Below are positions 24,230 to 33,292 of a stretch of 49,065 nt of DNA, one piece after another. Position 1 is the stretch's first letter. Every line of letters begins with the position of its first letter. The notes beneath the pieces were generated by a model that was given only the letters and a program-made list of their open reading frames with translations, was not told the DNA's origin and ran no database searches. A program made the translations under genes and the position numbers. Where the stretch lies: NCBI RefSeq assembly GCF_014333425.1, contig NZ_JACRYT010000026.1, forward strand, positions 1 to 49,065, read 5' to 3'. The DNA comes from Zhenpiania hominis (GTDB lineage Bacteria; Bacillota; Clostridia; Peptostreptococcales; Anaerovoracaceae).

Positions 24230-25447
24230 TTAAAAGAATTTCAGCAAGTTAAGTAAGCAGGATACGGTAATCGCCACACCCATGATATATCCTGCATTTG
24301 CCACTATATACATACATGGCGCAGCAGAATCAAACATAAATTTCGCCTCTTCCTCGTTTCTCGCAGAACGTCTTGTAACCTCTGTCGTTACAATCATGAC
24401 CCCTGGCATCAGGAACATGAGTCCCATCCCTGCAGCCGCTGACAGCCAGAAATCATATCCTAAAAGTTTTCCGCAGATACCGCCTCCCAGGGCAAGTCCC
24501 AATGTCGCAAGGACAAGCGTCGCAACGACTGGAAGCAGAGAGGCCAGCAGTGCCTGAGGAGTACAATCATTGATCGACTGCATGATCCAAATAATAAAAA
24601 CCGATATTACAAATCCATACGAATGAGATCTGTCTAACAGATTCATTCTTAACGCACCTACCGCGCATCCGATCAATCCTAAGAAAAACGCATATATACA
24701 ATTGCTTACCCCTGTTAGATTTGCCAGCCAGTACGCACCCAGAGACAGAATTGCCAGCTCAAACAACACAAATCCATCTTCTTCCAGCTTTCGTGGAACC
24801 CAACATCTTATTTTTCTGCTGGGATTATCTTCTGAACCATACGGAACCCCATCTGCAGTCAGCCGCTCTTCTTTTGGTGCTGATTTTCTTGCTGCAGCTT
24901 CCAGCAGATACTGATCCTGCGCTCTTAACCTTCCGGTAAATTTTTTCAGCATAATTGATGCAATCGGCTGTCCATATAAATCTACGGTACACATTATGAT
25001 GGCAGGAATGCCGATTAACGCCACGACTCCAAGATCTGTAAGTTTCTGAATAGCCAGAATCCCTGCAATCGCTCCGCCGCCGCAGGCAGCTCCCGCTCCT
25101 GCCAGCATTTTATCAAATCCAAAGAGCAGTCCTCCTATACCGACAGTGGTAATCAGACCTCCCGCAAGTGCCGCAATCGCAATGATCACGCTTTTAATTT
25201 CCTTAATATAGTCGCCCGGAGGTACAGAGGTTCCCAAATGTACAATAAGGAACAGCATTGACAACTCTCCGATATACGCAAATCCGGATTCTTCCGGAAA
25301 TCTCGTAGGCATCCCGATCCAGGTGAGAATCATATAAAGAATCAGGGCTGCTGCCATAGAAGGGACGAATGCCTTTGTAAAAGAAGAGACCATCTCGCCA
25401 ACACCCAATATTCCCAGACAAATTGCCGCAGCTAGTACTATATCCAT
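24230..25447 (-). CDS. multi-spanning membrane transporter of unrecognised family
   Basis: A 405-residue, very hydrophobic protein with about 11-12 membrane segments and a charged cytoplasmic loop at roughly residues 170-225. The two halves each carry a glycine-rich stretch (CGGGAIAGILA and LALGGGICGKLLG), which suggests an inverted-repeat secondary transporter fold like the GltS, 2-hydroxycarboxylate or sodium-pump beta-subunit types. I do not recognise the family. It is not EutH, the usual ethanolamine permease: EutH signatures are absent. Its place between eutW and the hydrolase suggests that it imports the substrate of one of them. AAAGGAGAG before the ATG. Confidence 0.75.
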   Translation of the reverse strand: MDIVLAAAICLGILGVGEMVSSFTKAFVPSMAAALILYMILTWIGMPTRFPEESGFAYIGELSMLFLIVHLGTSVPPGDYIKEIKSVIIAIAALAGGLITTVGIGGLLFGFDKMLAGAGAACGGGAIAGILAIQKLTDLGVVALIGIPAIIMCTVDLYGQPIASIMLKKFTGRLRAQDQYLLEAAARKSAPKEERLTADGVPYGSEDNPSRKIRCWVPRKLEEDGFVLFELAILSLGAYWLANLTGVSNCIYAFFLGLIGCAVGALRMNLLDRSHSYGFVISVFIIWIMQSINDCTPQALLASLLPVVATLVLATLGLALGGGICGKLLGYDFWLSAAAGMGLMFLMPGVMIVTTEVTRRSARNEEEAKFMFDSAAPCMYIVANAGYIMGVAITVSCLLNLLKFF

Positions 25448-25585
25448 TCTTTTCTCTCCTTTCTTTCACTCTGCTATTTGCACAGCAGTTTTGCAGATTT
25501 TCATTGTTTCATAGCACCTGACAGTGCCCTTCCTATTTCCCTCCTTTCTCCTCACATTTCCCGCACTGTCGTTTTGTCTGTGCCT

Positions 25586-26704
25586 TTATATTCGAAAATC
25601 GAATAATACACTGGTTCCATTTCCATCTGATTTAAAACGAATATGGCCCATCAGTTTTTCTTCTACTATTTTCTTAACAAGCGCAAGTCCCGTTTTTTGA
25701 TGTTCACTGACCATGGAACCTTTTTCTTCCACCGGTTTCATTCCATCACCATCATCCGATACAAGCACCGATGAATACAGAGTTCCGTACATTAATAGAA
25801 TGTTAATCGTACCGCTTCCGGACGTGACAAAGGCATGTCTTGTGGCATTCGTCACCAACTCATTGATAACCAGCATGATCGGAGTAGCCTTTGTCGAAGC
25901 GATTGGAATTTCATCGCCTTCAACAGTAATTGTTATCCCTGGTTCATCCTCTTCGATCTGCATTCGATAAAGATTCACAAACTTTTCTACCAGTTCTTTC
26001 AGCTTCACCTCTCCAACGTCCCCTACCAGAACAGATTCATGGATCAGCGCAATACTGTTGATCTTACTGATATCTTCTTTGAGCAGCCGTTTGGTTTCCT
26101 CTGTCGTACTTCTTCTTGCCTGCATGTTCAGGATGCTGCTTATCATTTGCAAATTATTCTTGATTCTATGATGCATTTCCCATACAATGACATCGTTATT
26201 GGCATCACTGTTATGCAAATCCGGTAGTCCACTGTTCTCATGATTGAGGAACATGGTTGTAAGCTTTTCCGTCGTTTTTCCCATTGTTTCCATTTTTCTT
26301 TCCATATTCACATTGCCGGTAATGTCACTTTCCTGGATCATAACCGCAATGATATTGCCCTCTTCATTTTTAATGGGAACTACTCTTTGAAGTACAAACT
26401 TATCTTCCTGTGTAAAGGCCTTTTCATCTCGTATTACAACCCCCGTTTTTTTCACAGCAAACACAATCGGCTCATTATGCGGCAGCACATACTGACCGGT
26501 TATCTTTGCGTTATACTGAGAATTCGTTTCCGGCCGTTCATGCGCGACTACTACCGCCTTTGTTTCATCTTTGAAAAAGCAGTCTATAAAAATATCCGTA
26601 TTGAGCATCAATGAAAAATAGTTTAAATTTTTCTCAATGGATTCCAAAATTTTGATGTCACTGTCCGTCAAATCCGTATACTTACGGCATAATTCTCTTA
26701 ACAT
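25586..26704 (-). CDS. eutW: ethanolamine sensor histidine kinase EutW
   Basis: A 372-residue cytosolic histidine kinase. The N-terminal half is a PAS-like sensor region. The phospho-acceptor sits in WEMHHRIKNNLQMISSILN (His about 178-179), of the HisKA_2/HWE type, followed by an ATPase domain (VINELVTNATRHAF, DDGDGM, GTSVLFDF). I chose the ATG at 26704 (MLRELCRKYTDLTD), as upstream residues overlap eutN. EutW phosphorylates the ANTAR regulator EutV when ethanolamine is present. Unusually, eutW lies at the far end of the operon from eutV. Confidence 0.9.
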   Translation of the reverse strand: MLRELCRKYTDLTDSDIKILESIEKNLNYFSLMLNTDIFIDCFFKDETKAVVVAHERPETNSQYNAKITGQYVLPHNEPIVFAVKKTGVVIRDEKAFTQEDKFVLQRVVPIKNEEGNIIAVMIQESDITGNVNMERKMETMGKTTEKLTTMFLNHENSGLPDLHNSDANNDVIVWEMHHRIKNNLQMISSILNMQARRSTTEETKRLLKEDISKINSIALIHESVLVGDVGEVKLKELVEKFVNLYRMQIEEDEPGITITVEGDEIPIASTKATPIMLVINELVTNATRHAFVTSGSGTINILLMYGTLYSSVLVSDDGDGMKPVEEKGSMVSEHQKTGLALVKKIVEEKLMGHIRFKSDGNGTSVLFDFRI

Positions 26705-26729
26705 GTCTCGCTCTCCAGTTTTTCTAAGT

Positions 26730-27017
26730 TCACTTTTTCCCCTGATTGCCTTTATCGACTTCAATCTCATCAATAATCCCCACGATTGCTGCGTCAACAG
26801 GAAGTGTTTCCCTGCTAAACGCAGCTCTCGCAGTGCTTCCATTTACAACCAGCACCCGCTCTCCTATTCCGGCGCCTACCATATCCGCTGCAACAAAACT
26901 ATCTTTTCCATTTTTTCCAAATGCATCAGTCTGCTGTACAACCATCAGCTTCATACCGCTTAGCGATTCTTCCTTTTTCGTTGCCCAAACATTTCCAATC
27001 ACATTGCATATCATCAT
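26730..27017 (-). CDS. eutN: microcompartment vertex protein EutN (BMC pentamer)
   Basis: A 95-residue EutN/CcmL-family protein that forms pentamers closing the vertices of the shell. Family traits are VIGNVWATKKEESLSGMKL at the start, the VAADMVGAGIGERVLVVNGS core and a DAAIVGIIDEIEV end. It lies between pduL and eutW. Two adjacent ATG codons are possible starts. Confidence 0.94.
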   Translation of the reverse strand: MMICNVIGNVWATKKEESLSGMKLMVVQQTDAFGKNGKDSFVAADMVGAGIGERVLVVNGSTARAAFSRETLPVDAAIVGIIDEIEVDKGNQGKK

Positions 27018-27031
27018 GAGACTGGCTCCCG

Positions 27032-27898
27032 CTATACGAATCGAATCGTAATATTGTTTTCTCTCGCTATATCCTTTGCGAGCGGCGTTAGAATGGTTCC
27101 CGATTTAAATGTCAGACTGCTGCAGGTACCTGAAACAAGGCGTTGAATTCTGCTTTCTGTAACCACTTTGAATTCCTCTGGCTTTTCCACAGGATCTGGC
27201 GGAGCATGATCCTGGTCATACATACCCGTATCGATACAGCAACGGTCACCCGCAGCAAATCCACATGCATTTGCCTCGTCGTAATCCATATGAAGCACAT
27301 TTTGTGCATGTGCATCTGCTCGAACAATTACATCATGAAACGTTACCGCTCTGGCGGTATTAACGGTGACGCTGACATGCTGTCCATGATGAACTCCATA
27401 TCGTTTTGCGTCTGACGGATTAATATGAAGGTGTATTTTAGCTATAATCGCTGCATTCTTCGCATCAACAGTATGCGCTCCGTTTCGTATCGCTATATCA
27501 GCAGCATCCTTCAAATCTCCAGAAAGCCTTACAGGAGCTTTAATTCCCAAAGTTCTTGCATCTGTTGCAGAAAGTTCCACCTGTGTTTTTTCCCGTACTG
27601 GACCGAGAACCGCCACCTGATTAATGGTTCCGCCCGGTCCTTCCAAGGCCACTCGTTCTTTACACACATACTGTCCCGGCTGTGACAGTGCCTTTTGTTT
27701 TGTAAGAACATATCCCTTCCCAAATAATTGTTCCACATGCTCCCGGCATAAATGCACATGCCTCCCTGAAGCCTCCACTGGAATTTCCTTCCCAGCATTA
27801 CAGGTCGTCTGAGCGCACATATCTGGAGCTAAAGGCTCCTTATCTTCTAGTTCATTTACAATTTTTTCAACAATCTGTCTGATGATCTCTTCCTTCAT
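27032..27898 (-). CDS. pduL: phosphate acyltransferase PduL (EutD function) with C-terminal extension
   Basis: A 288-residue PduL-type phosphotransacetylase, which turns acetyl-CoA into acetyl phosphate and recycles CoA within the compartment. Both zinc-binding halves are visible: EASGRHVHLCREH and later KIHLHINPSDAKRYG with DVIVRADAHAQNVLHMDYDE. Residues 1-20 (MKEEIIRQIVEKIVNELEDK) form an amphipathic helix typical of encapsulation peptides. After the core, about 45 extra residues end in TPLAKDIARENNITIRFV, a pattern shared with the start of the neighbouring EutT. The ATG at 27898 overlaps the eutT stop (ATGA). The core family is near 200-210 residues, so the tail is an addition. Confidence 0.92.
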   Translation of the reverse strand: MKEEIIRQIVEKIVNELEDKEPLAPDMCAQTTCNAGKEIPVEASGRHVHLCREHVEQLFGKGYVLTKQKALSQPGQYVCKERVALEGPGGTINQVAVLGPVREKTQVELSATDARTLGIKAPVRLSGDLKDAADIAIRNGAHTVDAKNAAIIAKIHLHINPSDAKRYGVHHGQHVSVTVNTARAVTFHDVIVRADAHAQNVLHMDYDEANACGFAAGDRCCIDTGMYDQDHAPPDPVEKPEEFKVVTESRIQRLVSGTCSSLTFKSGTILTPLAKDIARENNITIRFV

Positions 27899-28575
27899 AA
27901 CTGCCCCCAATTACGTTTCGACAAATACCTGCAATAAAGAATATATATGGCGCTGCTTAATCGATTAAGCGCTCTCAGAATGTCATTTCGCTCTGCTCTA
28001 TTCTTTGTATAAAATGCCTGTACCCCCGCAATCTCCAGTTCCCTCGATTTTGCGCGCAGTAAGTTAAGTTCTATACAGATTTCACCCATATGAAAATCTG
28101 GCGGCACATGTCCGACACCAATATATGTTTTCGGATGATGGGAGACACAGCGCAATTCATCTTCCTTCATTCCAAACAGCAAACATTCTCCTGTCGGTTT
28201 GTCCAAAACTTCTGCAGTCAGTATGTTTCTGCAATATCCAAGCAGTTCTTCCAGATTACGCAGCAGTTCATCGTCTCCGTACTTTTCTGCCAGTATCTGC
28301 GTCTTGAGGATTTCCGCCTGAAAGGTATCAAGCTTGCCGCGAAAGACAATCCTTGGATGGGTTTTGACTACCATCTCCTTCCCGCTGAGGCTGGTCATAT
28401 ACTCCTTTTTTTCTTCCTTCTTTTCCTCGGTTGATTCCTGATTTACATGAATATGATTGTTTCGGATAAATTCCACAGCTTTTCTGGAAAGAAAGCTGGA
28501 TGCCGGAATTTTTATTTCCTGTCCCGCGCTCTGCTCAATAAGGGATTTCACATGTTCCACGCTAAGTACCTTCAT
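27895..28575 (-). CDS. eutT: ethanolamine utilization cobalamin adenosyltransferase EutT
   Basis: A 226-residue EutT-like ATP:cob(I)alamin adenosyltransferase, which makes the adenosylcobalamin that EutBC needs. The core includes KTHPRIVFRGKLDTFQAEIL and a long helical region ending RNDILRALNRLSSAIYIL. The CCxxC metal motif known in the Salmonella enzyme is not visible here. Residues 1-40 form an N-terminal module (IEQSAGQEIKIPASSFLS, then RNNHIHV) similar to the C-terminal extension of PduL, followed by a Lys/Glu-rich linker. It is coupled to pduL by a 4-base overlap. Confidence 0.87.
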   Translation of the reverse strand: MKVLSVEHVKSLIEQSAGQEIKIPASSFLSRKAVEFIRNNHIHVNQESTEEKKEEKKEYMTSLSGKEMVVKTHPRIVFRGKLDTFQAEILKTQILAEKYGDDELLRNLEELLGYCRNILTAEVLDKPTGECLLFGMKEDELRCVSHHPKTYIGVGHVPPDFHMGEICIELNLLRAKSRELEIAGVQAFYTKNRAERNDILRALNRLSSAIYILYCRYLSKRNWGQL

Positions 28576-28593
28576 AGGTCTGCCCTTCCGGTA

Positions 28594-28911
28594 TTATTTT
28601 GCAGCAGGGATACTTTGCTTTCCTGCTGTGCAGATTGCGGGCAAAATAGGCTCTACTTCACCATGCGGCCTTGGAATCACATGTACAGAGATCAGTTCTC
28701 CGACTCTATCTGCAGCAGCTGCCCCCGCATCTGTTGCTGCTTTTACTGCGCCTACATCACCTCTTACCATTACTGTAACAAGCCCTCCGCCTACATGCTC
28801 CTTTCCAATCAATGTTACATTCGCAGCCTTTACCATCGCATCTGCCGCTTCAATTGAACCTACCAGTCCTTTTGTTTCAATCATTCCTAATGCCTGACTA
28901 TTTTCCATCAT
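28594..28911 (-). CDS. eutM: microcompartment shell protein EutM (BMC hexamer)
   Basis: A 105-residue single BMC-domain hexamer protein, the main facet tile of the shell. It shows [39 protein letters not shown] and [12 protein letters not shown], all diagnostic. The tail after residue 90 is slightly extended. It lies 8 bp downstream of eutE. Confidence 0.96.
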   Translation of the reverse strand: MMENSQALGMIETKGLVGSIEAADAMVKAANVTLIGKEHVGGGLVTVMVRGDVGAVKAATDAGAAAADRVGELISVHVIPRPHGEVEPILPAICTAGKQSIPAAK

Positions 28912-28919
28912 GTTTCACC

Positions 28920-30410
28920 TCATCCTTTCTTTAAAATATTCTGTAAGACTTCTCTTGTGAGTCTTTCTATTTCCAATTGATCCAGACTCGCAGGATCGAA
29001 TGGAGCCGGATTTGTCTCTGCGCCTGACTCTATACTGTCACTTGTGCGCAGTTCTTCCAGTTCTTTTACACCTTCCGCCACTCTCCGTATATTGATAAGA
29101 TTCAAAGGTGTCACATTATCTGAAGTAGAACTGCCGCCTGCGGCTCCGCATCCAAGTGTAAATGCGGGAGCTAGATTTGTAGTTGCTCCGACACCGCCAA
29201 GGGCTGCCGCAGTATTAACCAGAAGTCTGGATATTGGTTTCTTCAAAGCAAATTCTCTGATAATGTTCCTGTCTTCTGAATGTATGGTCATCGTATGGCC
29301 GATCCCTTCATTTTCGAGCAATTTCATGCATTTATCACAGGCACCCTTCCAGTCATATTCTGTATAAAAAGCGAGAATCGGGCAAAGTTTTTCACGTGAG
29401 TAGGGATATTCCCGTCCCACTTCCGTTTGTTCTGCAATCAGTATCCGTGTATGCTGTGGCGTTGAAATTCCCGCCAGTTTGCATATCTGTCCGGCACTTT
29501 TTCCTACAATTTCAGGGTTCATTGTATGATTGGAACGCATGATTAGTCGGGCTACTTTGTCACATTCCTCTTTTGTCATGAAATATCCGCCTTGCTTTTT
29601 CAGTTCATCGATTACCCTTTCACGGATACACTCTTCTACAACGATGGATTGTTCGGACGCACAGATAGTCCCGTTATCAAAAGTCTTGCTGTCTATAATA
29701 TGTTTTACTGCTTTCTTTATATCTGCCGTTCTTTCAATAAAAGCCGGACCGTTTCCCGGCCCCACTCCAATAGCCGGATTTCCGGAACTGTAGGCAGCTT
29801 TCACCATAGCTTCACCACCCGTCGCAAGTATCATGCCGGTATCTTTATGTCTCATCAGCACATTGGTTGCTTCCATCGTAGGCAGTTCTATGCATTGAAC
29901 AATATGTTCAGGAGCTCCGGCTTTTGTCGCTGCTTCTCTTATTACATTCGCAGTATCCATAATACAGTTCCTGGCATTCGGGTGCGGGGAAATCAAAATC
30001 GCATTTCCTGCTTTCAATGAAATCAGTGATTTATACATCGTTGTGGAAGTCGGATTTGTGGATGGTATCAGTCCGATAATAATTCCCACAGGCACACCTA
30101 TATCGATGATTCGTCTTTCAGCATCTTCACGAATGACACCAATCGTTTTCATATCCTTTATATACTCATACGTCATTCTGCTCCCCAGGAGGTTTTTCAT
30201 TACCTTATCCTGCCAATTTCCAAATCCCGTCTCATTGCACGCATGCTTTGCCAACCGTTCTGCATTAGCTTCACATGCCTCTGCGACCGAATATACAATG
30301 TGATCAATCTGTTCCTGAGTATAATTTTGAAACTGTTTCTGCGCCTGTTTCGCTTTTTTCATGAAATCCCTAGCCTGCTGTATGGACTGCAAATCTCTAT
30401 CAAATTCCAT
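28920..30410 (-). CDS. eutE: acetaldehyde dehydrogenase (acylating) EutE
   Basis: A 496-residue CoA-acylating aldehyde dehydrogenase that converts acetaldehyde, CoA and NAD to acetyl-CoA and NADH. The catalytic cysteine is Cys250 in DNGTICASEQS; PSTNPTSTTMYKSL and GVGPGNGPAFIE line the substrate and cofactor sites. The C-terminal 20 residues (LDQLEIERLTREVLQNILKK) after a Pro/Ser linker look like an encapsulation peptide placed at the C-terminus rather than the N-terminus. It would act in the shell lumen, taking acetaldehyde from EutBC. Confidence 0.95.
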   Translation of the reverse strand: MEFDRDLQSIQQARDFMKKAKQAQKQFQNYTQEQIDHIVYSVAEACEANAERLAKHACNETGFGNWQDKVMKNLLGSRMTYEYIKDMKTIGVIREDAERRIIDIGVPVGIIIGLIPSTNPTSTTMYKSLISLKAGNAILISPHPNARNCIMDTANVIREAATKAGAPEHIVQCIELPTMEATNVLMRHKDTGMILATGGEAMVKAAYSSGNPAIGVGPGNGPAFIERTADIKKAVKHIIDSKTFDNGTICASEQSIVVEECIRERVIDELKKQGGYFMTKEECDKVARLIMRSNHTMNPEIVGKSAGQICKLAGISTPQHTRILIAEQTEVGREYPYSREKLCPILAFYTEYDWKGACDKCMKLLENEGIGHTMTIHSEDRNIIREFALKKPISRLLVNTAAALGGVGATTNLAPAFTLGCGAAGGSSTSDNVTPLNLINIRRVAEGVKELEELRTSDSIESGAETNPAPFDPASLDQLEIERLTREVLQNILKKG

Positions 30411-30425
30411 TTTGTCTCCTTTCTC

Positions 30426-31079
30426 TCAAAAAATTTTTGGATTATCTGAAATCCTGTTTATTATTTCCGAAAACGCACTGCAGGCTTCCTCACAGTCTTC
30501 TCGACTTCCCGTTAACAGTCCTCCGGCAAAATTGGTTTCTGTAGGAGGCCCATAAAAGACTTTCATGTGGACATCTGCGCGTTTTAAAGCTTCATCCAAC
30601 CCACAGATAGCCTCATTCGGCGGGCCAATCAGGTATGCGATCGGCTGTCCCTTTGGAATTCCCGCAACTTCTGACAAATAACTTCCTGTCTGGGAGATGC
30701 AGTGGGCAAAATACGTTACCCGGTTCTCATCATCCGCACTGTAAAAAAAAGCTTCTTGTTCCATGTAGTACACTGCGGTTTTCAGACCGCATTTAATATC
30801 TTCCGGACTTTGGCCTGCCAAAATTCCTATAAATTCGCCCGCCAGTTTTGTCGATGCATTTAAAGCTCCTGCATACATAGATTTCGCATATATCACTCTT
30901 ACATTGGATTCTTTTGTCGCCTCGTCCATTGCTGCATAGGAAACGTCATCCAGATCAGTTGTCAGAATCCCGAGGCTTGGCAAGTGATCCGGAGCGTGCA
31001 ATGCTCGCAGCAATTCTTTTTCTGCGTTTGGAATCATCTGTATACTCAATACATTCGCTTTAATTTTATCGCCCTTCAT
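30426..31079 (-). CDS. eutL: microcompartment shell protein EutL (tandem BMC trimer)
   Basis: A 217-residue EutL-type trimer protein with two BMC domains, whose central pore can open and close. EutL traits include VLSIQMIPNAEKELLRALH at the start, LGILTTDLDDVSYAAMDEAT and KVFYGPPTETNFAGGLLTG near the end. It lies between eutC and eutE. Confidence 0.95.
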   Translation of the reverse strand: MKGDKIKANVLSIQMIPNAEKELLRALHAPDHLPSLGILTTDLDDVSYAAMDEATKESNVRVIYAKSMYAGALNASTKLAGEFIGILAGQSPEDIKCGLKTAVYYMEQEAFFYSADDENRVTYFAHCISQTGSYLSEVAGIPKGQPIAYLIGPPNEAICGLDEALKRADVHMKVFYGPPTETNFAGGLLTGSREDCEEACSAFSEIINRISDNPKIF

Positions 31080-31090
31080 CTATTCTTCCT

Positions 31091-31897
31091 CTATCGTCTC
31101 AAGTCTACACCTGTCGCCTGTTCTTCCAATGCCTGGCAGATAATATCAACCGCGTATGCTCCCGCTTCAACAGGCTGAATTCCATTTTCATGTATGTTGG
31201 AAATCACGGTACGCTTAGATTCCGGTATACCAACCCTTGCTTTATATGTTATATATGCACTCATACTGTCTGCAGCCGCCAATCCCGGTCTTTCGCCTAT
31301 CAGAGCACATGTTAGTTCCGCGTTTAAAAGCTCTGAAATCGAATCCATAGTTGGCACTCTCCCATATTTCAGAAAAAATGGAGTGCCGGTTTCGATGCCT
31401 CTGTCTTTTAAGCCTTCTATCATTACAGGCAGCAGATCACCTGCATTACTTTCCACTGCCATATTGCTGAGTCCATCGGACACATAGATCTGTACTCTTG
31501 GATTTTTCACACATTTATCCGAAAGAGTCTGCACAGCCTCCTCAGACAATTGTCTTCCCAAATCGGGTCTTGTAAGATGTTCTTCTATTGTCCGGCATTT
31601 GCTTTGTACTTGAAACAAGCCCAGTTCCTTTAAAACATGTTCGTCTACACTGCAGAGGACCGCATCTTTGGCGCTGGCATGATCGGCTCTCAGTTTCAGA
31701 AGTGTCCCGGTTCTAAGGCGGGGACCTGCTTTTCCAACACCGATCCTGGCGGAAGTCTTTTTTTTCATCTGTTCTACCATATCATCATCAAGAAAAGACA
31801 TGTCCGGGCTTTGTATATGATTTTCCGTACCAGCACGTTCTGCAAGAATCTTTAAAATTTCTGTTGTAATTCGATCAATTAGTTCCGTTTTATTCAT
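31091..31897 (-). CDS. eutC: ethanolamine ammonia-lyase small subunit EutC
   Basis: A 268-residue small subunit of the B12-dependent ethanolamine ammonia-lyase. Diagnostic stretches are ARIGVGKAGPRLRTGTLL, RADHASAKDAV, SDGLSNMAVE and IGERPGLAAADSMSAYITY. Residues 1-20 (MNKTELIDRITTEILKILAE) form an amphipathic helix that probably targets the enzyme to the shell lumen. It follows eutB by 4 bp. Confidence 0.96.
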   Translation of the reverse strand: MNKTELIDRITTEILKILAERAGTENHIQSPDMSFLDDDMVEQMKKKTSARIGVGKAGPRLRTGTLLKLRADHASAKDAVLCSVDEHVLKELGLFQVQSKCRTIEEHLTRPDLGRQLSEEAVQTLSDKCVKNPRVQIYVSDGLSNMAVESNAGDLLPVMIEGLKDRGIETGTPFFLKYGRVPTMDSISELLNAELTCALIGERPGLAAADSMSAYITYKARVGIPESKRTVISNIHENGIQPVEAGAYAVDIICQALEEQATGVDLRR

Positions 31898-31901
31898 ATT
31901 C

Positions 31902-33281
31902 TCACCCCAATGTCCGGGAATCTTTAAATATGCTTAAATCCCCTGCCCTCTCTGTCAGTTTTCCATTCTGCATAATACCCATATGCTCCAGCCACGCCTC
32001 AAACTCTTTTGATGGCCTCAATCCTAAAATTTCTCTCACTGCAGCCGCGTCATGATACGAATTTGTCTGATAATTGAGCATAATATCATCTGAGGCCGGA
32101 ACGCCTATTATATAGGTAACTCCTGCCGATGCAAGCAGTAACGTTAAATTTTCAATATCGTTTTGATCCGCATCCATATGATTTGTATAACAGCAATCAC
32201 AGCCCATAGGGATTCCTGTCAGTTTTCCCATAAAATGATCTTCCAGCCCTGCTCGTATCACCTGTTTGCTGTCATACAGAAATTCCGGTCCTATAAATCC
32301 CACCACGGTGTTCACCATAAACGGATTAAACTTTTTCGCAAATCCATAGCATCTTGCCTCCATGGTCACCTGATCACTCCCAAAATTAGCTCCTGATGAC
32401 AGTTCCGATCCCTGTCCTGTTTCAAAGTACAAAACATTCGGGCCTTTTGCAGTCCCCCTATCCCTTAATAGTTCAACTGCCTCTTCAATCGTATATGTAC
32501 TGAAGCCAAACGCTTCGTTCCCCTTTTGTGATCCTGCAATGCTCTGGAATATCATATCTGCTGGCGCTCCACGTTTGATGGCTTCGATCTGTGTCGTAAT
32601 ATGGGCGAGTACACATTGCTGTGTCGGGATCTCCCACTTATGCTTTACTTCATCAAACCGTTTCAGAATTTCCGTCGTATTAGACACCGAATCTGTAACA
32701 GGATTCAGACCGATAACTGCATCTCCAATCCCATAACTCAATCCTTCATATAGCGATGCCGTAATCCCTTCCAACCCATCTGTCGTGTGATTCGGCTGCA
32801 ATCTTGTTGACAGCGTCCCTACAGCACCAATTGTGGTATTGCATGTACTTTCCACATGCATTTTATGCGACGCATAAATGAGGTCCAGATTTGACATGAG
32901 TTTTGTTACTCCTGCAATTACTTCTGCTGTCAGTCCTCCTCTCAGTTCCTTTATTGTTTCTTCATTTGCTTCATAGCTTAATAGCCATTCCCTTAGCTGC
33001 GCAATCGTCCAGTTTTTTATTTTGTTGTAGGTATCTTCACATACACTATCCTGAATGATTCTCGTCACATCATCCGTGTCATAATCCACTGCCGGCGCGT
33101 TCCTTAAATCGGAAACGAGAAGTTCTGACAGAACTTCTTTTGCCGCTACTCTTTCGCTGTCATTCTCTGCAGCAAGTCCTGCCATTTCATCTCCTGACTT
33201 CTTTTCATTCGCTTTTGCCATTACTTCTTTAATTGATTCAAAATGATAGGTTCTGTTTCCTATTCGTGCTTTATACTCCAT
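31902..33281 (-). CDS. eutB: ethanolamine ammonia-lyase large subunit EutB
   Basis: A 459-residue catalytic subunit that, with EutC and adenosylcobalamin, turns ethanolamine into acetaldehyde and ammonia by a radical route. Hallmarks are LGLNPVTDS-like IGLNPVTDSV, FQSIAGSQKGNEAFGF, FETGQGSELSSGAN and GFIGPEFLYDSKQVIRAGLEDHFMGK. I prefer the ATG at 33281 (MEYKARIGNRTY) to the GTG nine bases upstream, because the AAGGTGGGG site fits it better. The length is standard. Confidence 0.96.
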   Translation of the reverse strand: MEYKARIGNRTYHFESIKEVMAKANEKKSGDEMAGLAAENDSERVAAKEVLSELLVSDLRNAPAVDYDTDDVTRIIQDSVCEDTYNKIKNWTIAQLREWLLSYEANEETIKELRGGLTAEVIAGVTKLMSNLDLIYASHKMHVESTCNTTIGAVGTLSTRLQPNHTTDGLEGITASLYEGLSYGIGDAVIGLNPVTDSVSNTTEILKRFDEVKHKWEIPTQQCVLAHITTQIEAIKRGAPADMIFQSIAGSQKGNEAFGFSTYTIEEAVELLRDRGTAKGPNVLYFETGQGSELSSGANFGSDQVTMEARCYGFAKKFNPFMVNTVVGFIGPEFLYDSKQVIRAGLEDHFMGKLTGIPMGCDCCYTNHMDADQNDIENLTLLLASAGVTYIIGVPASDDIMLNYQTNSYHDAAAVREILGLRPSKEFEAWLEHMGIMQNGKLTERAGDLSIFKDSRTLG

Positions 33282-33292
33282 ACTCCCCACCT

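Noticed and set aside
25448..25585. Separate promoter or ANTAR leader before the transporter gene
   Set aside because: No -35/-10 pair, no A1/G4 hexaloop pair and no terminator could be found, so I treat the transporter and hydrolase as part of the eut transcript.
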